Shown: positions 1 to 9,071, numbered from the stretch's first letter. The stretch: DNA of 64,000 bases from Bradyrhizobium huanghuaihaiense (GCF_007830635.1 NZ_VLLA01000001.1:653868-717867); one strand, 5' to 3'. Notes: generated by a model from the sequence alone, not told the origin. Program-made: numbers and translations.

Positions 1-124
1 TGCGGTCGAAATCGGCGCGATCGAGCTGCCGCATCTCGTTCATCTCGCGGCGATGCTTCAGCCAGCTCGCGAAGGACTCGATGAGGTCCTGAACGATGGG
101 ATAAGGCCTGCTTGCGGTGCTCAT
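1..124 (-). CDS. Small DUF6455/DUF1127-like protein (N-terminal part only)
   Basis: The minus-strand frame opens with ATG at 124 and runs off the window start, giving 41 codons. The visible protein begins MSTASRPYPIVQDL and continues with a Trp/Leu/Lys/Arg-rich helix (SWLKHRREMNEMRQLDR). That pattern resembles the small alphaproteobacterial DUF6455 and DUF1127 families, whose roles are poorly defined. The C-terminus is missing, so the family assignment is tentative. No gene overlaps it, and the first downstream feature on the other side is a palindromic repeat. Confidence 0.55.
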   Translation of the reverse strand, partial: MSTASRPYPIVQDLIESFASWLKHRREMNEMRQLDRADFDR

Positions 125-218
125 GCGAGGCTCCGTTGGGGTCGTGGAATTGGAGCCAGATTAGGCACAATGGTGCAGGAGCGCGTTGCGCTGGATCAAA
201 TTGAGAAGCGATCAAGGT

Positions 219-338
219 CGTGTCCCGGACGCGCTGCAGCGTGCAACGCTGCTGCGCAGAGCCGGGACCCAGGAGCGCGGCGAGATGGGTCCCGGCTCTG
301 CGGAGCGGCACTTCGCGCCGCACCGCGTCCGGGACACG
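219..338. repeat. Palindromic intergenic repeat, family A copy 1
   Basis: Perfect 15-bp terminal inverted repeats, CGTGTCCCGGACGCG at 219-233 and CGCGTCCGGGACACG at 324-338, enclose a GC-rich centre. Related copies lie at 21615-21739 and 36742-36845. It fills most of the gap between the partial first gene and the 3' end of the glycosyltransferase, whose stop codon is 10 bp away. Confidence 0.85.
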
Positions 339-347
339 CGATGAATG

Positions 348-1133
348 CTACGCGAACCGCTCCGCCGCCCAGGCATACAGGCTGCCCGGAATCGGCTTCT
401 CGCCGCCGCGGCCCTTTGGCGAGATGTGCAGGCCGATGATCTCGGGGTTGGTGACGAGGCCGAGATAGCTCGAGGGATCGAAGAATAATTTCGGCTCGGC
501 ATGCACGGCGTAGAACGACTGCTTCGGCAGCGCGTTCTGCAACTCGCCGGTGCGGCGCGCGAGCGCGGTGAGTGCCGCGGGCCCGTAGATCGCGACGCGT
601 ATATCGGAGAGACGGTTCGAGCCGCCGCGCAGGCGGCGCATCATGAAGGTGATGCGGTGGCGCACCGACAGCCAGTTCGGCGTCAGCTCCTCCTGCTCCA
701 TCAGCTCTTCAAAGGCGGCGACGATGCCGTGCTCGGGCGGAAGATAGATCACGGAATTGCCGAGCTGGCGCGGCCGCTCCCAGGCGAAATAGGGCTTTGC
801 CGGATCGATCTCGACGGGCTTCAAGAGCAGCACGTCGGCGTCGAGCCAGAGGCCGAGGCCCTTCGCCATCAGCTTCATGCGGAAGAAGTCGCTGAACTGC
901 AGCGTGGTCCAGTCGCGCCAGCTTCCGTCCGGCTGCGGCGGCCGCAGCCGTTCCGAGAACGCATGCGGCAGGATCGCCTCGGCCTCGGCATTCTCGACGC
1001 CCGCCGGCAGGCCGGGAATGGGGTCGAAGCTGTAGACCGTGACCTTGTGGCCGGCCGCGAGCTGCGAGCGCAGACAGGTCTGACGCAGCGCGTCCATTGG
1101 CCCATGCCAGAAGGTGACGATCTCGGGGAGCAT
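348..1133 (-). CDS. GT32-type (DXD) glycosyltransferase
   Basis: A 261-residue protein resembling capsular polysaccharide or mannosyl-type glycosyltransferases of the Gly_transf_sug family. The N-terminus (MLPEIVTFWHG) matches the first strand of the fold, and the donor-binding DXD motif is visible as LDADVLL near residues 97-103. Such enzymes transfer a sugar from a nucleotide donor onto a cell-surface glycan; donor and acceptor cannot be read here. The frame is open to 1163, but that extension would read through the leuD terminator, so ATG at 1133 is preferred. It sits alone between repeat A1 and leuD. Confidence 0.75.
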   Translation of the reverse strand: MLPEIVTFWHGPMDALRQTCLRSQLAAGHKVTVYSFDPIPGLPAGVENAEAEAILPHAFSERLRPPQPDGSWRDWTTLQFSDFFRMKLMAKGLGLWLDADVLLLKPVEIDPAKPYFAWERPRQLGNSVIYLPPEHGIVAAFEELMEQEELTPNWLSVRHRITFMMRRLRGGSNRLSDIRVAIYGPAALTALARRTGELQNALPKQSFYAVHAEPKLFFDPSSYLGLVTNPEIIGLHISPKGRGGEKPIPGSLYAWAAERFA

Positions 1134-1163
1134 GCACACAAGCTTAGGAGATAATGCGGGCAA

Positions 1164-1198
1164 AGAAAAAGCCCCGGCGCTGACAGCACCGGGGCTTC
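1164..1198 (-). terminator. Intrinsic terminator of leuD
   Basis: On the minus strand GAAGCCCCGGTGCTG...CAGCGCCGGGGCTTTTTC forms a strong GC hairpin followed by a T-run. It starts 15 bp past the leuD stop. Confidence 0.85.
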
Positions 1199-1213
1199 AA
1201 ACGAGACTAAAGA

Positions 1214-1819
1214 TCAGGCCCAGGCGCGTTCGCGCTTGAGCTTGTCCTCATAGTTGTCGATCGAGGCCTTCTTCTCCATGGTGAGGCCGATGTCGTCGAG
1301 GCCGTTGATCAGGCAGTGCTTGCGGAACGGGTCTATCTCGAACTTGACCTTGCCGCCGTCGGGACCGCGGATTTCCTGGTTCGGCAGGTCGATCGTCAGC
1401 GTCGCGTTGGCGCCGCGCTCGGCGTCGTCGAACAGCTTGTCGAGGTCTTCCTGCGAAACGCGGATCGGCAGAATGCCGTTCTTGAAGCAGTTGTTGTAGA
1501 AGATGTCGCCGAACGAGGTCGAGATCACGCAGCGGATGCCGAAGTCGAGCAGCGCCCAGGGCGCGTGCTCGCGGCTCGAGCCGCAGCCGAAATTGTCGCC
1601 GGCGACCAGCACCTTCGTGTTGCGATAGGCAGGCTGGTTGAGGACGAAATCCGGGTTTTCGCTGCCGTCGTCCTTGTAGCGCTGCTCCGAGAAGAGCCCC
1701 TTGCCAAGGCCGGTGCGCTTGATGGTCTTGAGGTACTGCTTCGGAATGATCATGTCGGTGTCGACATTGATGATCTTCAGCGGCGCCGCGACGCCTTCCA
1801 GCGTGGTGAACTTGTCCAT
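1214..1819 (-). CDS. leuD: 3-isopropylmalate dehydratase small subunit LeuD
   Basis: With LeuC it isomerises 2-isopropylmalate to 3-isopropylmalate in leucine synthesis in the cytoplasm. The 201-residue length is typical for the bacterial small subunit. The swivelling-domain signature [12 protein letters not shown] is near residues 77-88, and the N-terminal [15 protein letters not shown] segment is characteristic. The gene is 4.2 kb from leuC and separated from it by unrelated genes, so the two subunits are not in one operon here. A strong terminator follows directly. Confidence 0.97.
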   Translation of the reverse strand: MDKFTTLEGVAAPLKIINVDTDMIIPKQYLKTIKRTGLGKGLFSEQRYKDDGSENPDFVLNQPAYRNTKVLVAGDNFGCGSSREHAPWALLDFGIRCVISTSFGDIFYNNCFKNGILPIRVSQEDLDKLFDDAERGANATLTIDLPNQEIRGPDGGKVKFEIDPFRKHCLINGLDDIGLTMEKKASIDNYEDKLKRERAWA

Positions 1820-1902
1820 TTCAGGCTTCCCGGTTCGAAGTCAGGGGTGGGCTGTTTAGCCCGGTTGGGGCACAAATCCTAGGCCGGATTCGGCAATCCT
1901 GG

Positions 1903-2472
1903 TCAGCCTGGCGGCGCCATGCTGTCAGGGGCAAAGCCGGTCGGCAGGCCGTCGATGCTCTTCATGTTCTTCAGACCCCAGTATTTTCGCAGATTGTTGA
2001 CACCCTGCGCCGTCCAGTAGCGCAGGAGGCTGCCGCGCTCCTTCCTGTAATCGAACAGCGGCACGCCCATACCACATGACGTCTGCACGAGGTCGACCGA
2101 GAGGCGCACGATTTGCCGGGCGCCGGCCATGTCCTCGAAGTCAGGAGCCAGGTCGGCGTATTCCGGCGTGCCGCGCATGAGCGATCGCCCCTGGCCGTAG
2201 AGCCGCAGGATCACCGGAGCGCCGTCGAAGGCGCAAAACATGATGGTCAGCCGCTTGTCGTCGGAGGCAAGCAGATGCGCGCGGGTCTCGCTGCCGCTAC
2301 CGGTGCAATCGATGTAGGCGACCTCGTTCTCTCCGAGCACCCGGAATGACGACAGGCCTTTGGGGGACACGTTGATGCGCCCCTTCGGCGGGGCGCTCGC
2401 GACGAAGAAGATTTTCTGCCGCTCGATGAAAGCCCTGTGCTCGGGTTCGATCCTGGCGAATTGCTTCCCCAT
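1903..2472 (-). CDS. Pyridoxamine 5'-phosphate oxidase-family (PPOX) flavoprotein
   Basis: A 189-residue split-barrel protein. The segments RINVSPKGL near residues 32-40, YIDCTGSGSETRAHL near 53-67 and ILRLYGQGR near 88-96 are typical of PPOX-class FMN or F420-type flavin reductases of the general-stress branch. It lacks the features needed to call it PdxH, so the substrate is unknown. It is divergent from an HTH regulator 97 bp away, which suggests that regulator controls it. The likely reaction is an oxidoreduction with a bound flavin. Confidence 0.8.
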   Translation of the reverse strand: MGKQFARIEPEHRAFIERQKIFFVASAPPKGRINVSPKGLSSFRVLGENEVAYIDCTGSGSETRAHLLASDDKRLTIMFCAFDGAPVILRLYGQGRSLMRGTPEYADLAPDFEDMAGARQIVRLSVDLVQTSCGMGVPLFDYRKERGSLLRYWTAQGVNNLRKYWGLKNMKSIDGLPTGFAPDSMAPPG

Positions 2473-2531
2473 GTCCGTGGGTCCTCTGCGCAGCGACGAA
2501 GCCAGCTTGGAGCTAGCATACCGCAGGTACC

Positions 2532-2543
2532 GGTTTAAGAACC
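2532..2543. promoter_or_regulatory. Candidate operator palindrome between the PPOX gene and the HTH gene
   Basis: GGTT-TAAG-AACC is a perfect inverted repeat in an AT-rich island of the 97-bp divergent intergenic region. It is next to TATATTATG and TATAAA stretches that could be promoter elements. Binding by the neighbouring regulator is inference. Confidence 0.35.
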
Positions 2544-2569
2544 TATATTATGCTGGTATAAAAACCACC

Positions 2570-3373
2570 ATGAAAGGACAGGATCCAGTCGCTCCGGCTC
2601 TCTCGCTCAGCGCGTTCTTGCGGGCGCTCCGGGAGCGTCAATCGCCGGCGGAATTCGGCCTGGCCGCTGGAGCACGGCGGCGTACCCCCGGCCTCCGGCG
2701 TGAGGAGGTCGCTCAGCTCTGCGGATTGAGCGTCACCTGGTACACCTGGATCGAGCAGGGCCGCGATGTCTCCGTCTCGGCCTCGACGCTTGCACGCCTC
2801 GCCCGCGGATTGCGCCTGTCCCGAGCCGAGCGCAGCTATCTGTTCGAAGTTGCCGGCAAGCGCGATCCCGAGCGTCCCGGTAACAGGGACGATCCGCCTG
2901 AGGAGGTGCTGGCCTGCGTCGATGCGATCGATGGTCCCGCCTACATCCTCGATCGCACATGGAGCGCGCGTCGTTGGAATGCGAAAGCGTCCCTTCTGTT
3001 TGCAGGATGGCTCGATGCTGACGGTGAAAAAAATCTTCTGCGCTACATCTTCCTCAGGCCCGAGGCACGAACACTGATCCTCGACTGGACTCCACGCGCG
3101 CAACGCGTCGTCGCAGAGTTCCGTGCCGCAGTCACGGCCTATTCCGACGATCCGGACATTCGCCGGCTCGTCGAGGAGCTGAGACTAGGAAGCTCCGACT
3201 TTGAGCGCTGCTGGGAGACACAGGGAGTCTTGGCGCGCGAAGGCGGCGAACGCGCGTTCAATCATCCGACTGCCGGACTGCTGCACTATCAGCAGGTGTC
3301 GCTGTCTCTCGCGGGCTGGCCCGACTATCGCCTGACGATGCTTCTGCCTGCGCCATCCGTACGCGATCGATGA
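2570..3373 (+). CDS. MmyB-like helix-turn-helix transcriptional regulator
   Basis: A 268-residue regulator. The N-terminal XRE-type helix-turn-helix (about residues 10-80) has the hallmark RRTPGLRREEVA and the recognition segment LSVTWYTWIEQGR. The C-terminal half (about 105-265) matches the MmyB-like ligand-binding domain, a PAS-related fold that binds small, often fatty-acid-like ligands. Start ATG 2570 is chosen because the upstream in-frame part overlaps the divergent PPOX gene. The divergent arrangement with an oxidoreductase is common for this family and implies local control. The ligand is unknown. Confidence 0.85.
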   Translation: MKGQDPVAPALSLSAFLRALRERQSPAEFGLAAGARRRTPGLRREEVAQLCGLSVTWYTWIEQGRDVSVSASTLARLARGLRLSRAERSYLFEVAGKRDPERPGNRDDPPEEVLACVDAIDGPAYILDRTWSARRWNAKASLLFAGWLDADGEKNLLRYIFLRPEARTLILDWTPRAQRVVAEFRAAVTAYSDDPDIRRLVEELRLGSSDFERCWETQGVLAREGGERAFNHPTAGLLHYQQVSLSLAGWPDYRLTMLLPAPSVRDR

Positions 3374-3377
3374 CGTC

Positions 3378-3776
3378 CTACTCGGCTTGAGCCTCAATCG
3401 CGGCCATATCGTCGTCCGAGAGGCCGAAATGGTGGCCGATCTCGTGGATCAGGACGTGGCGGACGATGTGGCCGAGGCTTTCGTCGTGCTCGGCCCAGTA
3501 GTCGAGGATCGGCCGGCGGTAGAGCCAGACCATGTTGGGCAGCCGCGCCACGTCGCCAAGGCTCTGCTGGGGCAGGCCGACGCCCTGGAATAGGCCGAGC
3601 AGGTCGAACTCGCTCTCGCAGTCCATCTCGTCGAGGACCTCCTCGGTCGGGAAGTCGTCGACACGGAGGATCACGCCCTCGCAGAGCTTTCGAAACTCCG
3701 CCGGCAGGCGCTCGAAGATGTCATGTGCCGTCGCTTCCATCTCGGCCAGCGAGGGCGCTTTCAATTCCGTCCACAT
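3378..3776 (-). CDS. Minimal zincin-type metallopeptidase family protein
   Basis: A 132-residue acidic protein with the zinc-binding motif HEIGHHFGLSD at residues 111-121, which includes the HExxH core and a downstream His and Asp. It matches the small bacterial zincin-like family formerly listed as DUF1025. No signal peptide is visible, so it is probably cytoplasmic. The substrate is unknown and proteolytic activity is inferred only from the motif. Its 3' end faces the 3' end of the HTH gene, 4 bp apart. Confidence 0.85.
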   Translation of the reverse strand: MWTELKAPSLAEMEATAHDIFERLPAEFRKLCEGVILRVDDFPTEEVLDEMDCESEFDLLGLFQGVGLPQQSLGDVARLPNMVWLYRRPILDYWAEHDESLGHIVRHVLIHEIGHHFGLSDDDMAAIEAQAE

Positions 3777-3912
3777 GCGACTCTCTTAACGCGGGTTCCG
3801 TGGCAATGCATCCGGCTTTATAAGATTGGGCCAAGAAGGAGCGTTGACGTCGCGCGCGAAAACGGGGAGCGTACGGCGCATCAAGGGGTTGGCAGAGGTC
3901 AGTGGTGGTGTG

Positions 3913-4242
3913 ATGCGGGCGGGAACAGCGGTACCGGTTCTACTGTGCATGGGGTTGTTTTCGACTTTTTTTATCGGCGCCGAGGCCAATGCCCAGCCGC
4001 AGACGGCTGCGCCAGAGATCCGGCTGGCCCAGGCGGTCTCGCCCGATGATGTCCCCCCGCCGCGCAGGCGGCCTCCGGCGCGCTTGCGGGTGACGCCCTA
4101 TTACACCCCTGATGGCGTCTATCCGCGCTACAATCCCGGGCCCGACGCGGTCCGCGAGTGCAACGCTACCTATGTGCAGGAATACAGGCCGAGCGGCACG
4201 GTGATCGTGCCGCGTATGCACTGCTTCTGGCGCCGAGGCTGA
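3913..4242 (+). CDS. Small secreted protein of unknown function
   Basis: A 109-residue protein starting MRAGTAVPVLLCMGLFSTFF, a clear signal peptide with likely cleavage after GAEANA. The mature part is rich in Pro, Arg and Tyr, with one stretch PPPRRRPPARLRV, and two Cys near the end that could form a disulfide. The frame is open from 3826, but the ATG at 3913 puts the hydrophobic segment at the N-terminus. The codons for VLLCMGLFS lie in a 27-bp sequence repeated at 62820-62846. Function is not recognised. Confidence 0.7.
   Translation: MRAGTAVPVLLCMGLFSTFFIGAEANAQPQTAAPEIRLAQAVSPDDVPPPRRRPPARLRVTPYYTPDGVYPRYNPGPDAVRECNATYVQEYRPSGTVIVPRMHCFWRRG
3937..3963 (+). repeat. 27-bp dispersed repeat K, copy inside a signal peptide
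   Basis: The 27 bases at 3937-3963 (beginning GTTCTACTGTGC, ending GTTGTTTTCG) are identical to 62820-62846. Here they encode the hydrophobic core VLLCMGLFS of the secreted protein. The left stem arm CAACCCC present in the other copy is missing. Confidence 0.85.
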
Positions 4243-4285
4243 CGCCCGCGTCGGCGAGCATCGCGGAGACCTCCTGAGGGGCGTC

Positions 4286-4549
4286 ATGGCGAGATGGATT
4301 GCACTAGCCGCTGTTGCCGTCGTGCTTGCCGCGAACCCGCCTCGCGCTTCCGCTGCACACAGGGTGGCAATACCTGAGGCCTCGGCGGGAATCGCGGTTT
4401 TCGATGCGCGGCGACGCGCGCGAACCCCTGACATTGTGCGGCCCGCCGTGCGCCGTGATCCACGCTATTACGCGCGGCCCGTCTACTACCGCCCCTATCC
4501 CTACGGCGTGCCCGCACCCTTCGTGTTCGGCTACGGGCCGTGGTGGTGA
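4286..4549 (+). CDS. Small secreted Arg/Tyr/Pro-rich protein
   Basis: An 87-residue protein with a signal peptide (MARWIALAAVAVVLAANPP, cleavage probably after ASA). The basic, Tyr- and Pro-rich mature part ends in YGPWW. It lies 43 bp after another small secreted protein on the same strand, so the two may be co-transcribed. No domain is recognised. The composition suggests an envelope-associated structural peptide, which is inference. Confidence 0.6.
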   Translation: MARWIALAAVAVVLAANPPRASAAHRVAIPEASAGIAVFDARRRARTPDIVRPAVRRDPRYYARPVYYRPYPYGVPAPFVFGYGPWW

Positions 4550-4553
4550 CGCG

Positions 4554-4853
4554 CTAGCCGGCCGGCGCAAATCCCTTCACCAGCAGCACCGTCGCCTGTG
4601 CGCCCGCTTTGCGATCGCGCGCGATGTCTTCGTATTCGGGCGAGTTCGAGAAGGCGAGGAACGCGGCCTCGTCGGGAAACGACATCATGACGAGCTTGTC
4701 ATGCGGCCATGCGCCTTCGAGCACGCGCGGATGTTCATCGGCGGCGAGCAGCCGCCCGTTGTATTTTTTGAACACGTCGAAGAACCGCGCCTGATAGCGG
4801 TCATAGGCCGCGCGGTCGGTCATCTTCAATTGCGCAATCGCGTAGACGGTCAT
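4554..4853 (-). CDS. DUF1330 domain-containing protein
   Basis: A 99-residue ferredoxin-like (dimeric alpha-beta barrel) protein. MTVYAIAQLKMTDRAAYDRY at the N-terminus, GRLLAADEHPRVLEG in the middle and MSFPDEAAFLAFSNSPEY are typical of DUF1330. The full family length is present. Family members are small cytoplasmic proteins without an established reaction. The gene converges on the secreted-protein gene, with the two stops 4 bp apart. Confidence 0.85.
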   Translation of the reverse strand: MTVYAIAQLKMTDRAAYDRYQARFFDVFKKYNGRLLAADEHPRVLEGAWPHDKLVMMSFPDEAAFLAFSNSPEYEDIARDRKAGAQATVLLVKGFAPAG

Positions 4854-4876
4854 TTCGAATATTCCTTCGCAATCCT

Positions 4877-4962
4877 GTAGCCCGGATGGAGCGTAGCGAA
4901 ATCCGGGATTCGTGCGGCGTGTGACACCGTTCCCGGATTGCGCTGCGCTTCATCCGGGCTAC
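4877..4962. repeat. Palindromic intergenic repeat, family C copy 1
   Basis: GTAGCCCGGATGGAGCG at the left end is matched by the inverted CATCCGGGCTAC at the right end, with inner arms around TCCGGGATT. Related copies lie at 30048-30124, 30828-30915 and 54347-54431. Confidence 0.85.
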
Positions 4963-5098
4963 GGCGTCATGCACCTCATGCATTCATGAGGCATTCACGT
5001 CGCTGTCCGTAACTTAATCTCGGGAGCGACTGCAAATGAACAGCGGCGGCGCGAGACGCTGCGCCACAACGCCGCTGTCCACATACAGGGAGGAGTCC

Positions 5099-5635
5099 AT
5101 GCTGAGGAGTTTGGGTCTCAGGGCAGGCCCGATGCGCTTGCTCGGGATTGCGGCCGCTACGACGCTGATGCTGACGGCGGGGAGCGCGCATCGCGCTGAA
5201 GCGCTCACCTTGATCAATCCGGCAACGTCACCTGCGACGAAAGCTGCGGCCGACGACCTCGTCACGCAGGTCCGGCATGGCGGCGGCGGGCATGGTGGTG
5301 GCGGACATTTTCACGGCGGCGGTGGCTTCCGCGGTGGCGGCGGACATTTCGGCGGCTTCCGCGGCGGCGGCTTTCATGGCGGCGGCTTCCGCGCCGCGCC
5401 GGCCTTTCACGGCGGCGGCATTCGTTACGGCGGATTCCGTCATTATGGCGGCTATCACCGCCACTGGGGCTATCGTCCCCATTACGGCTATCGCCACTTC
5501 CACCGGCGCTATTATTACGGCGGCTACTATCCCTACTACCACTATCCGCGCCGCTGCCGGATCATCTGGACCTATTACGGCCCGCGCCGCATCTGCCGCT
5601 GGCATCGCTGGCACTATCCGTATCGCTATTGGTAA
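5099..5635 (+). CDS. Secreted Gly/His/Tyr-rich protein
   Basis: A 178-residue protein with an N-terminal signal segment (MRLLGIAAATTLMLTAGSAH, then an Ala-rich cleavage region). Next come His-Gly-Gly-Gly repeats over about residues 61-120, and then a His/Tyr/Arg/Trp-rich C-terminus with a Cys pair (PRRCRI and RRICRW). ATG 5099 follows AGGGAGGAG, a good ribosome binding site, so it is preferred to the earlier in-frame ATG at 5036. The composition suggests an envelope or metal-binding surface protein, but no function is established. Confidence 0.7.
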   Translation: MLRSLGLRAGPMRLLGIAAATTLMLTAGSAHRAEALTLINPATSPATKAAADDLVTQVRHGGGGHGGGGHFHGGGGFRGGGGHFGGFRGGGFHGGGFRAAPAFHGGGIRYGGFRHYGGYHRHWGYRPHYGYRHFHRRYYYGGYYPYYHYPRRCRIIWTYYGPRRICRWHRWHYPYRYW

Positions 5636-5650
5636 GCACGATCGAAATGA

Positions 5651-5675
5651 AAAGGGCGCCTCAAAGGCGCCCTTT
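5651..5675. terminator. Bidirectional intrinsic terminator
   Basis: AAAGGGCGCC-TCAAA-GGCGCCCTTT is a perfect 10-bp stem between two convergent genes, with A-rich and T-rich flanks on both strands. It can serve the secreted Gly-rich protein gene (+) and the small gene downstream of leuC (-). Confidence 0.85.
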
Positions 5676-5688
5676 GTTCATCCGGTCA

Positions 5689-5898
5689 TCACAGCCAATC
5701 CTTCAGCTTCCACGACGAAGCCTTCCAGCGCATCAGGTTCTCGACCTTCCATTGCCTGAACATCGCCGGCGGCCAGCGGCTGAGCTTCGAGGTCTCCTCG
5801 ACTTCGGGCTTGGCGACGACGCGAAGCGGCGTGGCGCGCCGCCGGTGCTGGCGTGTCGCCTCGCTGATCAGATCGACATATTCGGGCTTGTTGGCCAT
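5689..5898 (-). CDS. Small basic protein downstream of leuC
   Basis: A 69-residue basic, Trp-rich protein (MANKPEYVDLISEATRQHRR at the start; RWKASSWKLKDWL at the end). It is not recognised as a named family. It starts 93 bp after the leuC stop on the same strand and ends before a bidirectional terminator, so it is probably transcribed with leuC or from its own weak promoter. Codon use looks like that of its neighbours. Confidence 0.6.
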   Translation of the reverse strand: MANKPEYVDLISEATRQHRRRATPLRVVAKPEVEETSKLSRWPPAMFRQWKVENLMRWKASSWKLKDWL

Positions 5899-5991
5899 CG
5901 TTTGCGTCCTCGCGAACCGTCGCGAGGACGCAGTGTCGTTGCGGGCGATTAACGGCGCTTTGCCGCGATCGCTACAATTGCAGGAACCGGC

Positions 5992-7398
<1,407 letters not shown>

Positions 7399-7460
7399 GA
7401 GCTCGAGCTCCGGGAATGTTGTGTCAGCGGATAGCGCGCCTCGCGCGCGGGCAACGAAAT

Positions 7461-7500
7461 CGTCAGCGCAGCTTTTAGGCTGCGCGCGTAAGCTCTGACG
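7461..7500 (-). other. Structured leader hairpin upstream of leuC
   Basis: An inner stem GCGCAGC/GCTGCGC with a 6-nt loop sits inside an outer stem CGTCAG/CTGACG, all in the leuC 5' region. No T-run follows, so it is not a plain terminator. No leucine-rich leader peptide was found. The 428-bp gap 7399-7826 otherwise holds only the ICE-like site, repeat B1 and the rplS terminator. Confidence 0.4.
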
Positions 7501-7592
7501 TTGCCGAGGTCGCGAAGCGTCCGAAGAACCGTCCAGGCAGCCGCGAGCGATCGTCGATGACGATGCGCCGGACGGGTGCGAAGCTGGTCAGA

Positions 7593-7609
7593 TCTGGAAA
7601 CATTCTAGA
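7593..7609 (-). promoter_or_regulatory. ICE-like (Irr) site upstream of leuC
   Basis: TCTGGAA-ACA-TTCTAGA agrees with the rhizobial iron control element consensus TTTAGAA-N3-TTCTAAA at 11 of 14 fixed positions. It is next to a TATATAG stretch on the leuC strand that could be the -10 region. Binding is inference from the consensus. Confidence 0.45.
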
Positions 7610-7654
7610 AGCTATATAGCACGCGGAAGTTAAAGCGCGAGAGCCTAGCGGCAC

Positions 7655-7742
7655 CGTCATTGCGAGGAGCTTCTTGCGACGAAGCAATCCAGACTGCTTC
7701 GGCGGAAAGACTCTGGATTGCTTCGCTGCGCTCGCAATGACG
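7655..7742. repeat. Palindromic intergenic repeat, family B copy 1
   Basis: Ends CGTCATTGCGAG and CTCGCAATGACG are inverted, and inner arms CGAAGCAATCCAGA and TCTGGATTGCTTCG are also inverted. Related copies lie at 30721-30811 and 54252-54338. Confidence 0.88.
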
Positions 7743-7766
7743 AGGTCGGGGAGAGGGCGCCGGGGC

Positions 7767-7803
7767 CAAACAAAAAAGCGCGGAGCCGAGCCCCGCGCTT
7801 TCG
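7767..7803 (-). terminator. Intrinsic terminator of rplS
   Basis: The stem AAGCGCGG/CCGCGCTT with an 9-nt loop is followed on the minus strand by TTTTTTGTTTGG. It is 23 bp past the rplS stop and ends the ffh-to-rplS cluster. Confidence 0.85.
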
Positions 7804-7826
7804 AAAGACTTGCTGGTGGCGAAAGC

Positions 7827-8207
7827 TTACTCGCCGACGGCGGCCTGACGGTCCTGCTTCTCGACGATGCGGGCCGACTTGCCGCGAAGGTTGCGGAGGT
7901 AATAGAGCTTGGCGCGACGCACCTTGCCGCGGCGCACGACCTTGATCGAGTCGATCATCGGGGAGAGCAGCGGGAACACGCGCTCGACGCCCTCGCCATA
8001 GGAGATCTTGCGGACGGTGAAGCTCTCGTTGAGGCCACCGCCGGAACGGCCGATGCAGACGCCCTCATAGGCCTGCACGCGGGTGCGGTCGCCTTCGACG
8101 ACCTTCACGTTGACGATCACGGTGTCGCCGGGGGCGAATTCCGGAATCTCCTTGGTGGCGGAGAGCTTCTCGAACTGCTCTTTTTCAAGCTGTTGGATCA
8201 GGTTCAT
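7827..8207 (-). CDS. rplS: 50S ribosomal protein L19
   Basis: A large-subunit ribosomal protein at the 30S-50S interface. The N-terminal [20 protein letters not shown] and central [18 protein letters not shown] segments are diagnostic. The 126 residues include a short charged C-terminal extension of the kind seen in alphaproteobacteria. It is the last gene of the ffh-rpsP-rimM-trmD-rplS cluster and is followed by a strong terminator. Confidence 0.98.
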   Translation of the reverse strand: MNLIQQLEKEQFEKLSATKEIPEFAPGDTVIVNVKVVEGDRTRVQAYEGVCIGRSGGGLNESFTVRKISYGEGVERVFPLLSPMIDSIKVVRRGKVRRAKLYYLRNLRGKSARIVEKQDRQAAVGE

Positions 8208-8315
8208 GGGGTAATCTCCATCGGCGCGCCCAGCCGCAGATCGGGGGCTGCGCGAAATTCGTTGATCCAGCTATTGCGGATGTGGCCGCTCCTATAAGGC
8301 AAGCCGGAGCGTTTG

Positions 8316-9071
8316 TCACCCGTCTGTCTTGTTTTTTGGCGTTTTTTGGCGACGGGGCCGATTCGGGGGCTTGGGTGGGATTTGGGCCCATAAATCCGGC
8401 CGCCGGGCCTCTGTCAGGGCCTCGGATTGCGCCCGCCGCCAGCTGGCGACCTTGGCATGGTCGCCCGAGGTCAGGATCTCCGGGATCGGAACCCCCTCGA
8501 ACAACTGGGGCCGGGTGTATTGGGGGTATTCGAGCAGGCCGTCCGAAAAACTTTCCTCGGTTCCCGAGGCTTCCTTGCCCATCACCCCCGGCAGCAGCCG
8601 GACGCAGGCATCGATCAGGGCCAACGCGGCGATTTCGCCCCCGGAGAGCACGTAATCGCCGATCGAGACCTCCTCCAGGCCCCGCGCGTCGATCACCCGC
8701 TGGTCGATCCCCTCGAATCGCCCGCAGACGATCAGCGGGCCGGGGCCCTGGGCGAGCTCGGTGACGCGGGCCTGGGTCAATGGCCGACCCCTGGGGCTCA
8801 TCAGCAGGCGCGGCCGCTCAGGCCCGATCTCCGCGGCATCGATGGCGGCGGCCAGAACATCCGCCCGCAGCACCATGCCCGGCCCGCCGCCGGCGGGCGT
8901 GTCGTCGACGCTGCGGTGGCGATCGGTGGCGGAGGCCCGGATGTCCCGCGCCTCGATCTCCCACAGCCCGGAAGCCAGCGCCCGGCCGGCCAGGCTCACG
9001 CCGAGCGGCCCCGGAAACATCTCCGGAAACAGCGTCAGCACCGTCGCGCGCCAGGGGGAGGGGGGTGTCAT
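8316..9071 (-). CDS. trmD: tRNA (guanine-37-N1)-methyltransferase TrmD
   Basis: Methylates G37 of tRNAs with S-adenosylmethionine and so prevents frameshifting. The 251 residues contain [20 protein letters not shown] near the N-terminus, [13 protein letters not shown] and the trefoil-knot segment [32 protein letters not shown] (given as a region, about residues 115-146). It lies between rimM and rplS. A palindromic repeat separates it from rimM, which is unusual in this normally tight cluster. Confidence 0.98.
   Translation of the reverse strand: MTPPSPWRATVLTLFPEMFPGPLGVSLAGRALASGLWEIEARDIRASATDRHRSVDDTPAGGGPGMVLRADVLAAAIDAAEIGPERPRLLMSPRGRPLTQARVTELAQGPGPLIVCGRFEGIDQRVIDARGLEEVSIGDYVLSGGEIAALALIDACVRLLPGVMGKEASGTEESFSDGLLEYPQYTRPQLFEGVPIPEILTSGDHAKVASWRRAQSEALTEARRPDLWAQIPPKPPNRPRRQKTPKNKTDG

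Noticed and set aside
7475..7687. A 70-codon minus-strand frame upstream of leuC as a leucine leader peptide
   Set aside because: It has no run of Leu codons near a terminator/antiterminator pair, and its 5' part lies in repeat B1.
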